A stretch of DNA of 19,003 nt from Cephalothrix simula (lineage: Eukaryota > Nemertea > Palaeonemertea > Archinemertea > Cephalotrichidae), in contig JAXIUW010209175.1 in NCBI GenBank assembly GCA_035591015.1, positions 1 through 19,003 of the forward strand. Direction: 5' to 3'. The notes below the pieces were generated by a model. It was not told where the DNA came from. It ran no database searches and saw only the letters and a list, made by a program, of their open reading frames with translations. Both the position numbers and the translations under genes were made by a program. Positions 10,956 to 19,003 of this stretch are shown here, one piece after another; the first letter of the stretch is position 1; every line of letters starts with the position of its first letter.

Positions 10956-11927
10956 TATATTTTTAAGAATTATAAGTATTTCGTTATAAAATCATATGAT
11001 TGAGGATATTATTCTTTTCGTTCAGAATTTTCCATTGATTTTATACAAATATAATTTATTATATTGATTTTTTGTGGGTTTTAACTATTTTTTAATGATT
11101 TTTGTATTATCTTTCAGACTTATACATTTTTGAAGTTACAAATGTTTCTGCATATGTATACCTATATAAATGATCATAAGCTGATGGTATCATAAAAAAG
11201 AGGTTTGTATTAATAATTCAACAGCCCTAAAATCTACATACAATTCTGCAATATATTTGCAATGCTAGTATGCTAAATTATACATTTCTGTAAAAAAATA
11301 TGCAAGGTGTAAAAATATATTCATGGAATGAATATTTTCCATGTTTTCTTTGGCTATTTTCATTTTTTCTGTTGGTTTTTGGTCTATACGTTTAGTGCAC
11401 CTATAGATTCGATACAACAGAGTTACTATAGACTAATTATATGCTTTGTTCCATAAGCAAAGAGCCTGAGTACACATTTATTGATATTTCCCTTTTATTT
11501 ATCTATTTACGATTTTCCATGGTTATTCATTGTATAAATTCTGAATGAAAAAAAAATTGGCGAAAAAAATTTACATAGAATTAGGCCCTAAGCTCAATTT
11601 TAGGAGTTTTTAACTGAACAAAAGCGCAAAAAATGAAAAGAATTATGACGCTGGGAGCCTGGACCGGCGCCAATGGCCGCCAAAAATTGGCTTTATTGAC
11701 CAAAAATTTTGATATTTTGCATAAAAGTGCAAAAAATCGGGCGCTGATCGGCGGCAAGAGGCGCAAACTTATTTTAAAGCATAGATATGTGCTACCCAGG
11801 GCACGGTGATCCTATTTAAAAAAGATGATGCCAAAATATTGATTTTTTCGGATTTTAGAACTTGGCTCTCTCCCAAAATATTTTCCCTCAAAAATATATA
11901 TGTATTGGTTATAGTAATATCTAATAT

Positions 11928-12472
11928 ATACTGCTAATTGATGAGCGACGTGTTAGATATCTTTTCGAGCAACCGCAGGTCCCCAGAATGGACATTAAAC
12001 ACCAAGCAGACACCAAGTTAAGCAATTATTAGTATTCAATATACAATATATAATACAGTGTAATTTAACCATTTTATATCATGGCTGGTTGGTTTTCTAT
12101 CATCTTAAGTGCAAAACTGTGCAGTATATCAGAAAGTATGTGGGTATATCACAGATATACGCATACTTTTAAAAATAGAAAATCCTCAGCCATGGGAAAA
12201 TTCATTGGTTATACCATAGGCTACCATGGCTGAGGGATTTTCTATTGTAAAAAGTATGCTTATATTGTGATATACCCACACCTTTTGATGCACGGTTTTT
12301 TATTTACTACAGTAAAGTTGATAGAGAAATCAATCAGCCATGGTATAAAACGGTTATAACAATACTTTATTTTAAAGTGTATACTGCTAATTGCTAAACT
12401 CAAAGTCAGTTTTTTTTATCCATTCTCGGGGCCTTCGAACAGATATAAAACATCTTGTTTAGCAATCTAGTG
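11928..12472. mobile_element. 545-bp long inverted repeat (palindromic element)
   Basis: Left arm about 11928-12195 and right arm about 12224-12472 are inverted copies around a 28-base loop (12196-12223). The innermost part is closest: ATAGAAAATCC..CAGCCATGG against its complement, plus GTGGGTATATCAC, and farther out ATTTTATATCATGGCTG, the GTTAAGCAATT block and CCCCAGAATGGA, with divergence growing outward. No open frame is present. A partial copy of the outer end (ACATCTCGTTCAGCAA) recurs at about 12699, so the true right border may have been displaced by foldback B. It is best read as a long-TIR MITE. Confidence 0.75.
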
Positions 12473-12492
12473 GTTTATGTGTATTAAGAGTT

Positions 12493-12596
12493 TTAAAGCA
12501 TGGCTTTTGGGGTGCCATTTGCGGCAGTTGGGCACTAGGGGCGTGAGCCCTGAGTGCGCTACTTGCTCAAATGGCTTCCCAAAAGCCATGCTTTAA
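12493..12596. mobile_element. Foldback element B with the same GC-rich core
   Basis: 29-bp inverted arms (12493-12521 starting TTAAAGCATGGCTTTTGGGG, and 12568-12596) match at 27 of 29 positions. The middle carries CACTAGGGGCGTGAGCCCTG followed by AGTGCGCTAC, clearly the same core as element A, including TGCTC just after it. The element lies only about 20 bases right of the long inverted repeat at 11928-12472. Confidence 0.72.
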
Positions 12597-14851
12597 CTGA
12601 TTTATTACATTGTTTACCCGCCTCATGAATTAAATACTGTTTTTTAATCTCTACAAATCAATATTATAAGCCATTAAAAATAATGGGAACAAATTAAACA
12701 TCTCGTTCAGCAAGTAGTTAAATTGCTAGATTGATTGTTGTGCGTTTATATTTCCAGGTTTTGTAAAAATTTATAATTTATTTAAATTTTTATTATGTTA
12801 TTATTTTTGGTTATTTTTTACATGTTTTTATCATCAATTGTATTTCGCCTATTTATCTCAATTTCGTTAAACTATATCCCTCTTGAAATATGAATAAAAG
12901 TTAGACAATCTGACCTATGAACCGTCTGCCTAAATAATTTCACCTTTTCAATTTCTTGGTTTCAAATTGTCTTAACTCTAAAAAAAACGGTACTGCTTCT
13001 TTTAAGATCTTTAAAGTTCGTCTTAAAATACGCTTAACCTTTGTCAGGTCACGAGAGGTCATTTCCGCATTTGGTTTAGAAAAATTGAAACCCAAGTTCC
13101 CCATGCAGATTTTTTGCACTGATTTTTGTATTGTTAAAAATACTGTAACCCAAGCCTCCCTCAACAATAATTTAAAAGGCTATTTATTCCTTGGTATGTG
13201 GACTGTGGTCAGTTTAAATTAAGCAGGGTTTTGTGGTTTTTGGTCAACTTTAGTGCAAACGACCCCTCATTTTTCTTTAAAAATGTTAATATTTGGCAAA
13301 GTCCGTTTAAAAAATGAATTTATTCAAAAATATAGCCTAGTATAATGGAAATAGATAAGTAAAAAAAGTATTTATAAGTATATTTTTAATTATTTTTTCT
13401 TAAATATTTGTTGAAATTAGGGGCCCTTGCTATCAGTGATAGGTAAAATGAGTGAGGCCCAAGGCCCTGGCCCTAAATAGGTGGCCATAATTTTTCGTAA
13501 AGAATTGTTAAAGTCCTTGTTGGATATTTTTCAAGAGAAACTAATTGTTTTTGTCCAAAAAGAGGGTCTTTATGGGCATAAATAAATTAAAAGAAAAGAG
13601 TTTGATTTATAAGCAACTCAAAAAATCATCTTAAATTTCTGAAAATTTTGATTACAACATACTCTTGTTTTTGAGACTATTTTTCTACTACGGGTTTCAA
13701 ATTATGTATTCTACGAAATATTATATTAATTTGTATATTTGTTACTTTGGTATTTTTCAGAAAGTTGGTTGAAAAAACTTTAAAAGGGTTGTTTTGTTGA
13801 TCGTTGTTTTTCATACAAATAATTTTTGATGTTTCAAAAATTAGATAATAATTGTTATTTCTACACTATTAAACGATTAAAAAGAAGTTAAAAAATGAGT
13901 TAGTAAAAAATCGTCACTTTCCGAAGCATATTTTCATCATAAAAGCAATTTTTACTGAGTAATGGCTTATTAATTGGCAATTATTCACTTTTAAGGAGTG
14001 TATACGATACTCTAATAGATATAGTAATTAATGGGACCCCCTAATTAAGGCTATTCGTTTGATTTATGTTTACATTAGGGGAAATATAGTCTGCGCATCA
14101 TATAAATGTCTAGAAAAAATTGGTAAAATTCGCAAATTTTATAATAATATGAGTTAGAAAAGTAAAGTATTTTTTTATTTTTTTATGAGTCAAAATTTGT
14201 TATTTTATTTTAATTTATTACTATAAGGATTGCTTTTTTTATATGAAATGGTGCATTAGCGCAAAATTATGGTTTTCTAAAAATCAACTTTTGACTAAAA
14301 ATTTTTAGATTTTAATTGATTTTTCTGAAAGACCATTATAATCATATTATTATTAAGTTATAGTTTGTTTTAATTTTGATTTTAATTATTGCTTTTCAGT
14401 AATGACTTGTCAACAGCCAATCGGGTTTCAAAAAAACGCATAAATCATGATAAGTAACCATAAATCAAATTGGTGACGACGAAGGATTTCTCAAAAAACA
14501 CTTTATTTGTAAGTGCTTAAAAGAGTCATTTTTAAATGATAGTTTTTACCCAACATGTAGAAAGAAGTTCGATATTGATTTTAGAGATATTTATAGATGT
14601 TTTTGGTGTGAATTTCGATGTATTTTACATCGTCGCAGAAAAAACAGCTCTATTTTCTGAGCGAATCATCATAATTTATCTGTCATAGAGTATCTTCAAA
14701 GGTATAAATCATCGATTTTTTAGCCATTTCGTGACTAATTGATTTTGCACCAAATTTTAAGCATTTTTTGATGCTATTTTTGGCTTAACTTTTACTGATA
14801 ATTGTTCTTTATTTTATCATTTTTCATTTATGATTTTTCGATCGATTTCAG

Positions 14852-14948
14852 GTTGAAAGTACGTGATGTTAGCACAAAAGTGATTCAAATAAATCATCTA
14901 GCCAAGTTAGGTGTTAAAAATTTTGCATTTTTAAAGACTCTAAAAGAT
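14852..14948 (+). CDS. Weak candidate plus-strand exon
   Basis: A T-rich tract ending GATTTCAG (14851) is followed by 97 nt open in one frame, then GTAAGT (14949-14954). It encodes 32 residues starting LKVRDVSTKV and ending FAFLKTLKD, entering with one base of a split codon and ending in phase 0. The peptide reads naturally but I recognise no family and see no partner exon in a matching phase. Open stretches of this size between splice-like signals are expected by chance in DNA of this composition. It would be nested in, and antisense to, intron 2 of the minus-strand gene. Confidence 0.2.
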
Positions 14949-14974
14949 GTAAGTATGGATTCTGATGATATATA

Positions 14975-15038
14975 TACACAATACAATACAATATAATACA
15001 AAACATATCCATTACAAAACAATACAAATACAATACAT
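14975..15038. repeat. Degenerate ACAAT-rich low-complexity tract
   Basis: Irregular ACAAT and ATACAA units run through this stretch, immediately downstream (minus sense) of the exon 2 donor. Confidence 0.7.
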
Positions 15039-15116
15039 GATGTTTGATGATGGCTAAAACTACAAGTGATGATGCAAATGATAATTAAGATGAAATAAGA
15101 TAAAATTGGTACTTAC

Positions 15117-15385
15117 AAATCTGTCAAAGGATTCATCTGCTCTGTATTGCAAATCTAATGCATCCTTAGCAAGTTGCTCTAAATGCCAACTGTCTTTTTC
15201 GATTCGGGCTAATGAATTCATGATTTTAAAAGTTAAACTTAGTCCGTGCGCGTGCCGAGCGTGTTTTCGAGTACTGGCTCTTCGGTTTCTAAATCCTTCT
15301 GGAAAACGGTCTCTGTACTTGACAGGGGCGGATGAACCCAGCTCAGCCAATAGGAGAACAGCAGTAATACAGAATCCTGATATTG
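15117..15385 (-). CDS. Exon 2: rest of signal peptide, furin-type site, long amphipathic helix
   Basis: Acceptor is a pyrimidine-rich TTTTCTTACAG (AG at 15387-15386) and donor is GTAAGT (15116-15111). The 269-nt exon enters in phase 1 and leaves in phase 0, encoding residues 11-100. In order: hydrophobic core GFCITAVLLLAEL; small residues GSSA (27-30) suited to signal-peptidase cleavage; a basic stretch with RNRR (43-46), fitting the furin pattern R-x-R/K-R; then from about residue 57 to 100 a proline-free stretch starting HGLSLTFKIMNSLA and ending ADESFDRF, with hydrophobics every 3-4 residues, as in a long amphipathic helix. It is secreted. Length and position resemble helix A of long-chain helical cytokines. 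A family B1 peptide (CRF or PTH like) is an alternative because LSLTF recalls the CRF N-terminus. The opposite-strand open frame here (15106-15507) is a shadow. Exon call strong, family call tentative. Confidence 0.78.
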
Positions 15386-16129
15386 CTGTAAGAAAAGATA
15401 GAATTTATCAGAAATGTAGTCCTTCTTATATCCTATCCTTTGAAACACTCTATATCAAATCAAGAAACACTTTCTTCGATTTGTCGATTTGTTTCAAAGT
15501 GCCTTGAATTTCCAATTATAGATATTTCGTGACAAAAGAAAGTCTAGAAGTGTTAACTTTCCTATTGTGAAATGCTGTAATATATATTTAATGAATGTAA
15601 TCACGTGACATTTGATTTAATTAGCCCTCGCCCTTCGGTACTTTCTGTTTCAATAACATCAGAATGTCGTGGGCAAATATTGTTGCTAAGTCTTTGAATG
15701 AATAAGTAATGAGTAATTATACAGTATATACTAATTAACTTGTAATAAAAATACTATATACTGATATAACATTGCATGATATATAGCTCAGAAATAGTTT
15801 TTAATTAAAAATTATGTCATAAAAAGTTCCCTAATTCATAAAAAGTTACCCCATAACACAAATATTGATTTGTATAAAGTTATACCAAAATATTACTGTA
15901 ATAAGATACTAAAACATGTAATATTTAAGATATAATATTATTTATATCTTACCATCCTCTCAGTCTATCCCATAGTGCACTAATAAAGCCTACATGATAT
16001 AAGGTAATATGTACATGAGTGTCCTATAAAACACGCAAACGTAAACTATCCCCGGATCGATTCATTCATTCATAAAACTGCCTGAAACTTGTAGTAGCGC
16101 ATAGTACTGCAGTTTCATTCATAAATCGA

Positions 16130-16157
16130 TGGAGCTCTTCTCATTACTAGAGCTCCA
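16130..16157. repeat. 9-bp-arm hairpin
   Basis: TGGAGCTCT (16130-16138) is inverted exactly at 16149-16157 around a 10-base loop. ATCGAT occurs on both sides. Confidence 0.6.
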
Positions 16158-16562
16158 CAAACCTTATGAACCCGATAAATTAAATGAATGGGCTCAGACA
16201 TCGATAGAATGGCTATAGAGCTATAGAGGTTGTCATTAAATTTGCTTAATGGCCTGGTGAGTTGAATACAAGAGGTTGCATATGATAAAATTGAAATAAT
16301 AGCTTGATAAATCCCAATTTACGATATGGGATGGGCTGATACAGCGTGATATGAAATTTAATCGATATTGTTGCGTGCAGCCAATCTGCAATCGCATTTA
16401 GTACCCTTTTATCTTAGTCTCTCAGAATGTAAGAGACAGCACAATCTCATACTTTTTGATACTTTCATCATTATCATTTATGTGCCTACAATAAATTTAC
16501 AAATTTGCAAAAAATTCCATTATTGCACATTTCAGACCGGGATTTCAGAAAGTCCAAATTAG

Positions 16563-16685
16563 TGCTTTGTTATTGTCACGTGATACATGATAAATTCTCT
16601 TTGAACGAATACTGTCACGTGACTAAAGGCATGTGACATTATTTGACCAATAAGATTCGTTATGTATATCACATGACAACAAAGC
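16563..16685. mobile_element. Small inverted-repeat element carrying E-boxes
   Basis: TGCTTTGTTATTGTCACGTG at the left is mirrored at the right by CACATGACAACAAAGCA (about 16669-16685), and AACGAAT/ATTCGTT pair farther in. Nested inside is GTCACGTGAC (16614-16623), a perfect 10-bp palindrome of the bHLH E-box class; a second CACGTG is at 16577-16582 and CATGTGAC/CACATGAC variants lie close by. It is probably a MITE that brings transcription-factor-like sites into intron 1. Confidence 0.6.
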
Positions 16686-16747
16686 AAATAATCGATCAAG
16701 TGAATTCATTCATATCTTCTTTTTTCATTCCAGACATTATAAGTTAA

Positions 16748-16775
16748 AGGTCAGTCAGAGGTCATGTGAAGGTCA
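16748..16775 (+). promoter_or_regulatory. Triple AGGTCA direct repeat with 5-base spacers (DR5)
   Basis: Perfect AGGTCA half-sites occur at 16748-16753, 16759-16764 and 16770-16775, each separated by exactly five bases (GTCAG and TGTGA). AGGTCA with 5-base spacing is the classical retinoic-acid receptor/RXR response element. It lies ten bases beyond the donor of candidate exon 1b, so it could govern an internal promoter. The motif is seen; the function is inferred. Confidence 0.55.
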
Positions 16776-16785
16776 AGTCAATTAC

Positions 16786-16855
16786 CTGTTAAAATATTGT
16801 CAACCATTGTCGAAGTTCTCATCTACACGAAGTGTATTTGTTTCCCCTTTCTCTG
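16786..16855 (-). CDS. Candidate alternative first exon 1b
   Basis: Inside intron 1, minus-strand ATG at 16807-16805 sits in a strong start context (A at -3, G at +4). It encodes MVDNILT plus one base and meets a good donor, CAG then GTAATT (16785 down). It ends in phase 1, as exon 1 does, so splicing to exon 2 would give MVDNILTAISGFCITAVLL, again signal-peptide-like but with a less basic n-region. The 5' limit is unknown; a TATACAG acceptor-like site at 16856 would give a 70-nt exon, and including both exons 1 and 1b would break the frame, so they would be mutually exclusive. A one-in-three phase match by chance is a real possibility. Confidence 0.27.
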
Positions 16856-17605
16856 CTGTATACAAAATGTAGGTACCAAAAGGTTTTTTAGTATTTTAGA
16901 TAAGATATTTCTAAATTTGTTCATTTTTCTCCGAAAGACCAACTTCATTTTCTTTATACTTCTCAATTAAGTAATTCTTTAGCATACAACTTTACAGCGT
17001 AGTTAAAATTCTGTACATTTTTGGATGACACTAGAATAAAAGATAGAACTTAACCAAATATGGTTAATTATTGGTATCATATGAAAATGATGACTTAATA
17101 GTTGACCGCAAATTGCAATAATTTTTGTATTATATTAGGAAACAATTTATTGTACTAGTACATGCGTCATTTCGTAGCAATTTGATGTCAAACTATTAAA
17201 CGATTATGTCCGTAGAAATATGATAATACATGTAGATAGTTGACACAATATTTCAACAAGGTAGTTATAAAAATAGTTTGAGTTTTGTAACCAATAGAAT
17301 TGAAATGATGCTGAATTTCATCCCTAGACTGTTAGTGATCCTTATTCATTGGGTAAAAAGGATGGTTTTTTAACTCGGCTAGGGCAGATGTTTGAGTCTT
17401 AAATTACAAAATTACAGTTTGTAAAGTGAAAAAAAGGAATTTAGTAGGAGGAGTCTTGAGAGATTTTCTGATAAATTGTCTATTTGCGAATGAAAATATA
17501 AGAAATTCATTATTTTGGACTTCTTTTGCAATAATTTTAATGAAAAACTATTATACGTACATCTGACCATTTAATTTAAGATTTACAACGACATGAAGTA
17601 AGTGA

Positions 17606-17806
17606 CTTGAAATAGAAGACGGATCGACCAGACTAAATACCATGTCCACACTAAACATGCTAAATGTTACTCTTGTAAACGAGCGAAAGAAATTTGTTGC
17701 TGCTACCGTCAAAAAAATTGACACTACACTGGGAGGGATGGAGTGCGGGGGTGTGATCGAATATTTTTTTAACGATCCCCTTGTATATTGCCGCATTTAC
17801 ATATAG
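17606..17806 (+). other. Ambiguous double-open segment
   Basis: The plus strand is open here (ATG at 17642, 54 residues beginning MSTLNMLNVTLVNERKK, stop TAG at 17804-17806), and the minus strand is open over 17551-17796. GC is higher than the flanks. The plus reading has the charge balance of a real protein and the minus reading is Ser/Phe/Leu rich, but I recognise neither and see no clear splice sites. Confidence 0.2.
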
Positions 17807-18353
17807 TAACGCCATGTGGGCTAGTTTTACTGTTATTTTACAAATTTAATAACTCTAAATTCAAGCAATAGTTATTTCGTAAGGCCTGAAGCATTGATGT
17901 CAACGCAGGAGGTCCTTGTATCAAGTAGGAATTCAACAGGTCAAATGTTTTTGAAAGTCGACAAAATTGTTAAAGATCGCCTTTAGCTACAAAAAATGTA
18001 TTGACCCAGTTACATAAGAGTTATTCATCGTCCTTCTGCCTCCGTAATTTACATTTTCTAAAGCTTTGTGTGAATATAAAAATTTGATACACCTTGAAAA
18101 AAGGAATTGCACGTGTAAACCATTATTACATACTTTTTTGACACTCGATTTAAAGTACTTTTAAACACTTCAAACAAGTATGCCTTTTTTATTTTGAAAG
18201 CGATTAAAAATTAACAATGTAGTCAAATTAGCAAAAAGCTATGTTACAATAAAACATTTAAACATGTTTTTTTGGGTGTATGAACAAAAGGAGTATGGAT
18301 GGGACAGTTATACGATGCAAATAGGTTTTTTGGCATAAGATAATAGAACTTAC

Positions 18354-18435
18354 ATAAGAGGCTTTTGAATAAAGACTTCATCATGTCTCCCTGTTGTTGT
18401 TGCAACTTGCAGAATTGAAATGACACAGCAAGAGC
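18354..18435 (-). CDS. Exon 1 of a split secreted-protein gene (5' UTR plus signal-peptide start)
   Basis: The minus strand carries two adjacent ATGs (18384-18382 and 18381-18379), the first in this frame after an upstream in-frame TGA. They are followed by MMKSLFKSLL and one extra base, then a consensus donor GTAAGT (18353-18348). Coding part is 18354-18384, 31 nt, ending in phase 1. The left edge could be a 3' splice site (pyrimidine-rich tract ending TTTTCAAG at 18436), or the exon may be the transcript start, since a perfect CRE lies about 50 bases upstream. Joined to exon 2 the extra T gives a Ser codon. The product then begins with a basic n-region (Lys3, Lys7) and a hydrophobic core running to about residue 26, a textbook signal peptide that neither exon has alone. 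The phase match across a 3-kb intron is the best support. No gene name is recognised. Confidence 0.66.
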
Positions 18436-18487
18436 CTTGAAAAGATGGTGTGAAAATATGAGAAAGAATGGTATTTTTTCTAACCTT

Positions 18488-18495
18488 TGACGTCA
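18488..18495. promoter_or_regulatory. Perfect CRE palindrome TGACGTCA
   Basis: It lies about 104 bases upstream (minus sense) of the exon 1 ATG. TGACGTCA is the consensus site of CREB/ATF factors and usually functions close to transcription starts, which favours a promoter directly upstream of exon 1. No clear TATA box was found. Confidence 0.5.
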
Positions 18496-18842
18496 TGTTT
18501 TTGTAGTTATTAATAGGGGCTTTTGTGATTGTAAATAGAAACTGGTCATCAATTTCTGTTTTTAAGCTTACAGATGTACGCAAGCCATATTAGAATCTGT
18601 ATTTACATGTATGAAGAAAGAGAAATATTTGTGTGAACTTTTAAATACTAAAATGAGGGACAATCTAAAAATTTTGACTCTACTTGGGCCAGTGCAGTCT
18701 AGGTCAAATAGAAAATACTCATTGCCGGACAGGCATCCTGCTTGTGCTCTTTAATTCATACGGATAGTGTCATCAGCTAGTTCGGTTTACGACCTGTGTC
18801 ATGGTCTGCAGTGGCTTAGCTCTGGGAACAGGGGTCTCAGGT

Positions 18843-18945
18843 GTCCTAAAATTCCTATAATCCGAACAAAAATTCCTAAAATGTCCTAAAATTTTAGAAA
18901 ATTCCTAAATTCCTAAAATTTCAGAAGATTCCTAAAATTTATGAA
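18843..18945. repeat. Degenerate TCCTAAAAT minisatellite
   Basis: About seven copies of TCCTAAAAT(T) occur with irregular spacing. The preceding 140 bases (about 18700-18840) are GC-richer and not recognised. Confidence 0.75.
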
Positions 18946-19003
18946 AGTTTTTCAGATAAATTTTTCGAAGGAGGATATTTTCGTGCTTCATTTATTCCTT
19001 GAG

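Larger units (their letters stand above)
2202..15116 (-). other. Putative intron 2 (12,915 bases), filled with repeats
   Basis: It runs from donor GTAAGT at 15116-15111 to acceptor TTTTTTGCAG ending at 2202. If exons 2 and 3 belong to one gene, this is a large intron holding MITE and foldback elements, a LINE remnant and tandem duplications. I saw no further convincing phase 0-0 minus-strand exon inside it. Stretches 2880-3780, 4050-6090, 6660-7380, 9870-10760, 10960-11920 and 12740-14800 contain only AT-rich sequence, small hairpins and short shadow frames that I cannot assign. Confidence 0.4.
15386..18353 (-). other. Intron 1 (2968 bases)
   Basis: It is bounded by GTAAGT at 18353-18348 and TTACAG ending at 15386, with a CTGAT branch-point-like motif shortly before the acceptor. 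It is AT-rich and contains the inverted repeat at 16563-16685, the triple AGGTCA site, candidate exon 1b, a hairpin at 16130-16157 and an ambiguous open stretch at 17606-17806. Nothing recognisable lies in 15510-16010 or 16870-17580 beyond AT-rich sequence. Confidence 0.55.

Noticed and set aside
11985-12025. CACCAAGTTAAGCAA, similar to part of 5S rRNA
   Set aside because: The similarity covers about 15 bases only and the mirrored arm does not preserve it; no 5S-derived SINE is supported.
12940-13222. Overlapping open frames on both strands
   Set aside because: No splice signals of quality, no recognisable motif, and each is largely the shadow of the other.
15117-15385. Reading the exon 2 helix as a PTH-like or CRF-like peptide hormone
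   Set aside because: Short similarities exist (LSLTF; spacing of IMNSLA), but the stretch lacks a C-terminal amidation/cleavage site and continues into a Cys loop exon; kept only as an alternative.
15106-15507. 133-residue plus-strand open frame, the longest in the window
   Set aside because: It lies antisense to exon 2, which has proper splice sites, a signal peptide continuation and phase agreement; the plus frame is its shadow.
16734-16872. Plus-strand open stretch after a strong TTCATTCCAG acceptor (HYKLKVSQRSCEGQV...)
   Set aside because: Phase does not match the only upstream plus-strand exon candidate, and the minus-strand exon 1b reading plus the DR5 sites explain the same bases at least as well.

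Overview
The window looks like AT-rich nuclear DNA of an invertebrate animal, most likely a mollusc or another lophotrochozoan. There are no long open frames. The plausible coding pieces are short, bounded by GT/AG splice signals, and separated by kilobases of low-coding DNA full of inverted repeats, short palindromes and decayed transposon fragments. The palindrome TACATGTA and close variants recur across the window, a flavour familiar from bivalve genomes. The assignment is inference; there is no rRNA, mitochondrial or well-known gene to anchor it.

The main content is one split gene on the minus strand, read right to left. Exon 1 (18354-18435) holds the first in-frame ATG and the start of a signal peptide and ends in phase 1. 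After a 2968-base intron, exon 2 (15117-15385) restores the frame exactly, completes the signal peptide, and continues through a furin-type site into a long amphipathic helix. It ends in phase 0. After a possible 12.9-kb intron, exon 3 (2043-2201), with an excellent polypyrimidine tract and phase 0 at both ends, adds a cysteine-containing, glycosylatable loop. The model gives an N-terminal 153 residues of a secreted protein. I recognise no specific gene. The layout (signal peptide split by a phase-1 intron, long helix, phase-0 intron, Cys/Pro loop) resembles the first half of long-chain four-helix cytokines and hormones. If so, the remaining helices lie beyond position 1. A second ATG-bearing candidate first exon (16786-16855) ends in the same phase. 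Next to it lie three AGGTCA sites at 5-base spacing.

Region by region: 1-300 holds a 39-bp tandem repeat with a bulged hairpin; 300-2000 has little apart from T-rich plus-strand open frames; 2043-2201 is exon 3; 2378-2694 is a MITE with ~65-bp terminal inverted repeats; 2700-6000 has scattered small hairpins; 6105-6128 is a near-perfect palindrome; 6477-6581 is a foldback element; 8051-8280 holds tandem duplications; 8308-8461 is a dead LINE reverse transcriptase piece; 8985-9860 holds iterated gcacac/tttttgata motifs in opposite orientations around a 20-bp perfect palindrome; 10764-10935 is a promoter-like patch; 11928-12472 is a 545-bp long inverted repeat followed at once by a second foldback element (12493-12596) that shares its GC-rich core with the first; 12.6-14.8 kb is almost featureless; 14852-14948 is a weak plus-strand exon candidate; 15117-18435 holds exon 2, intron 1 and exon 1; 18488-18495 is a perfect CRE just upstream; 18843-18945 is a degenerate TCCTAAAAT array. 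Nothing suggests a bacterial operon, CRISPR array or complete autonomous transposon.
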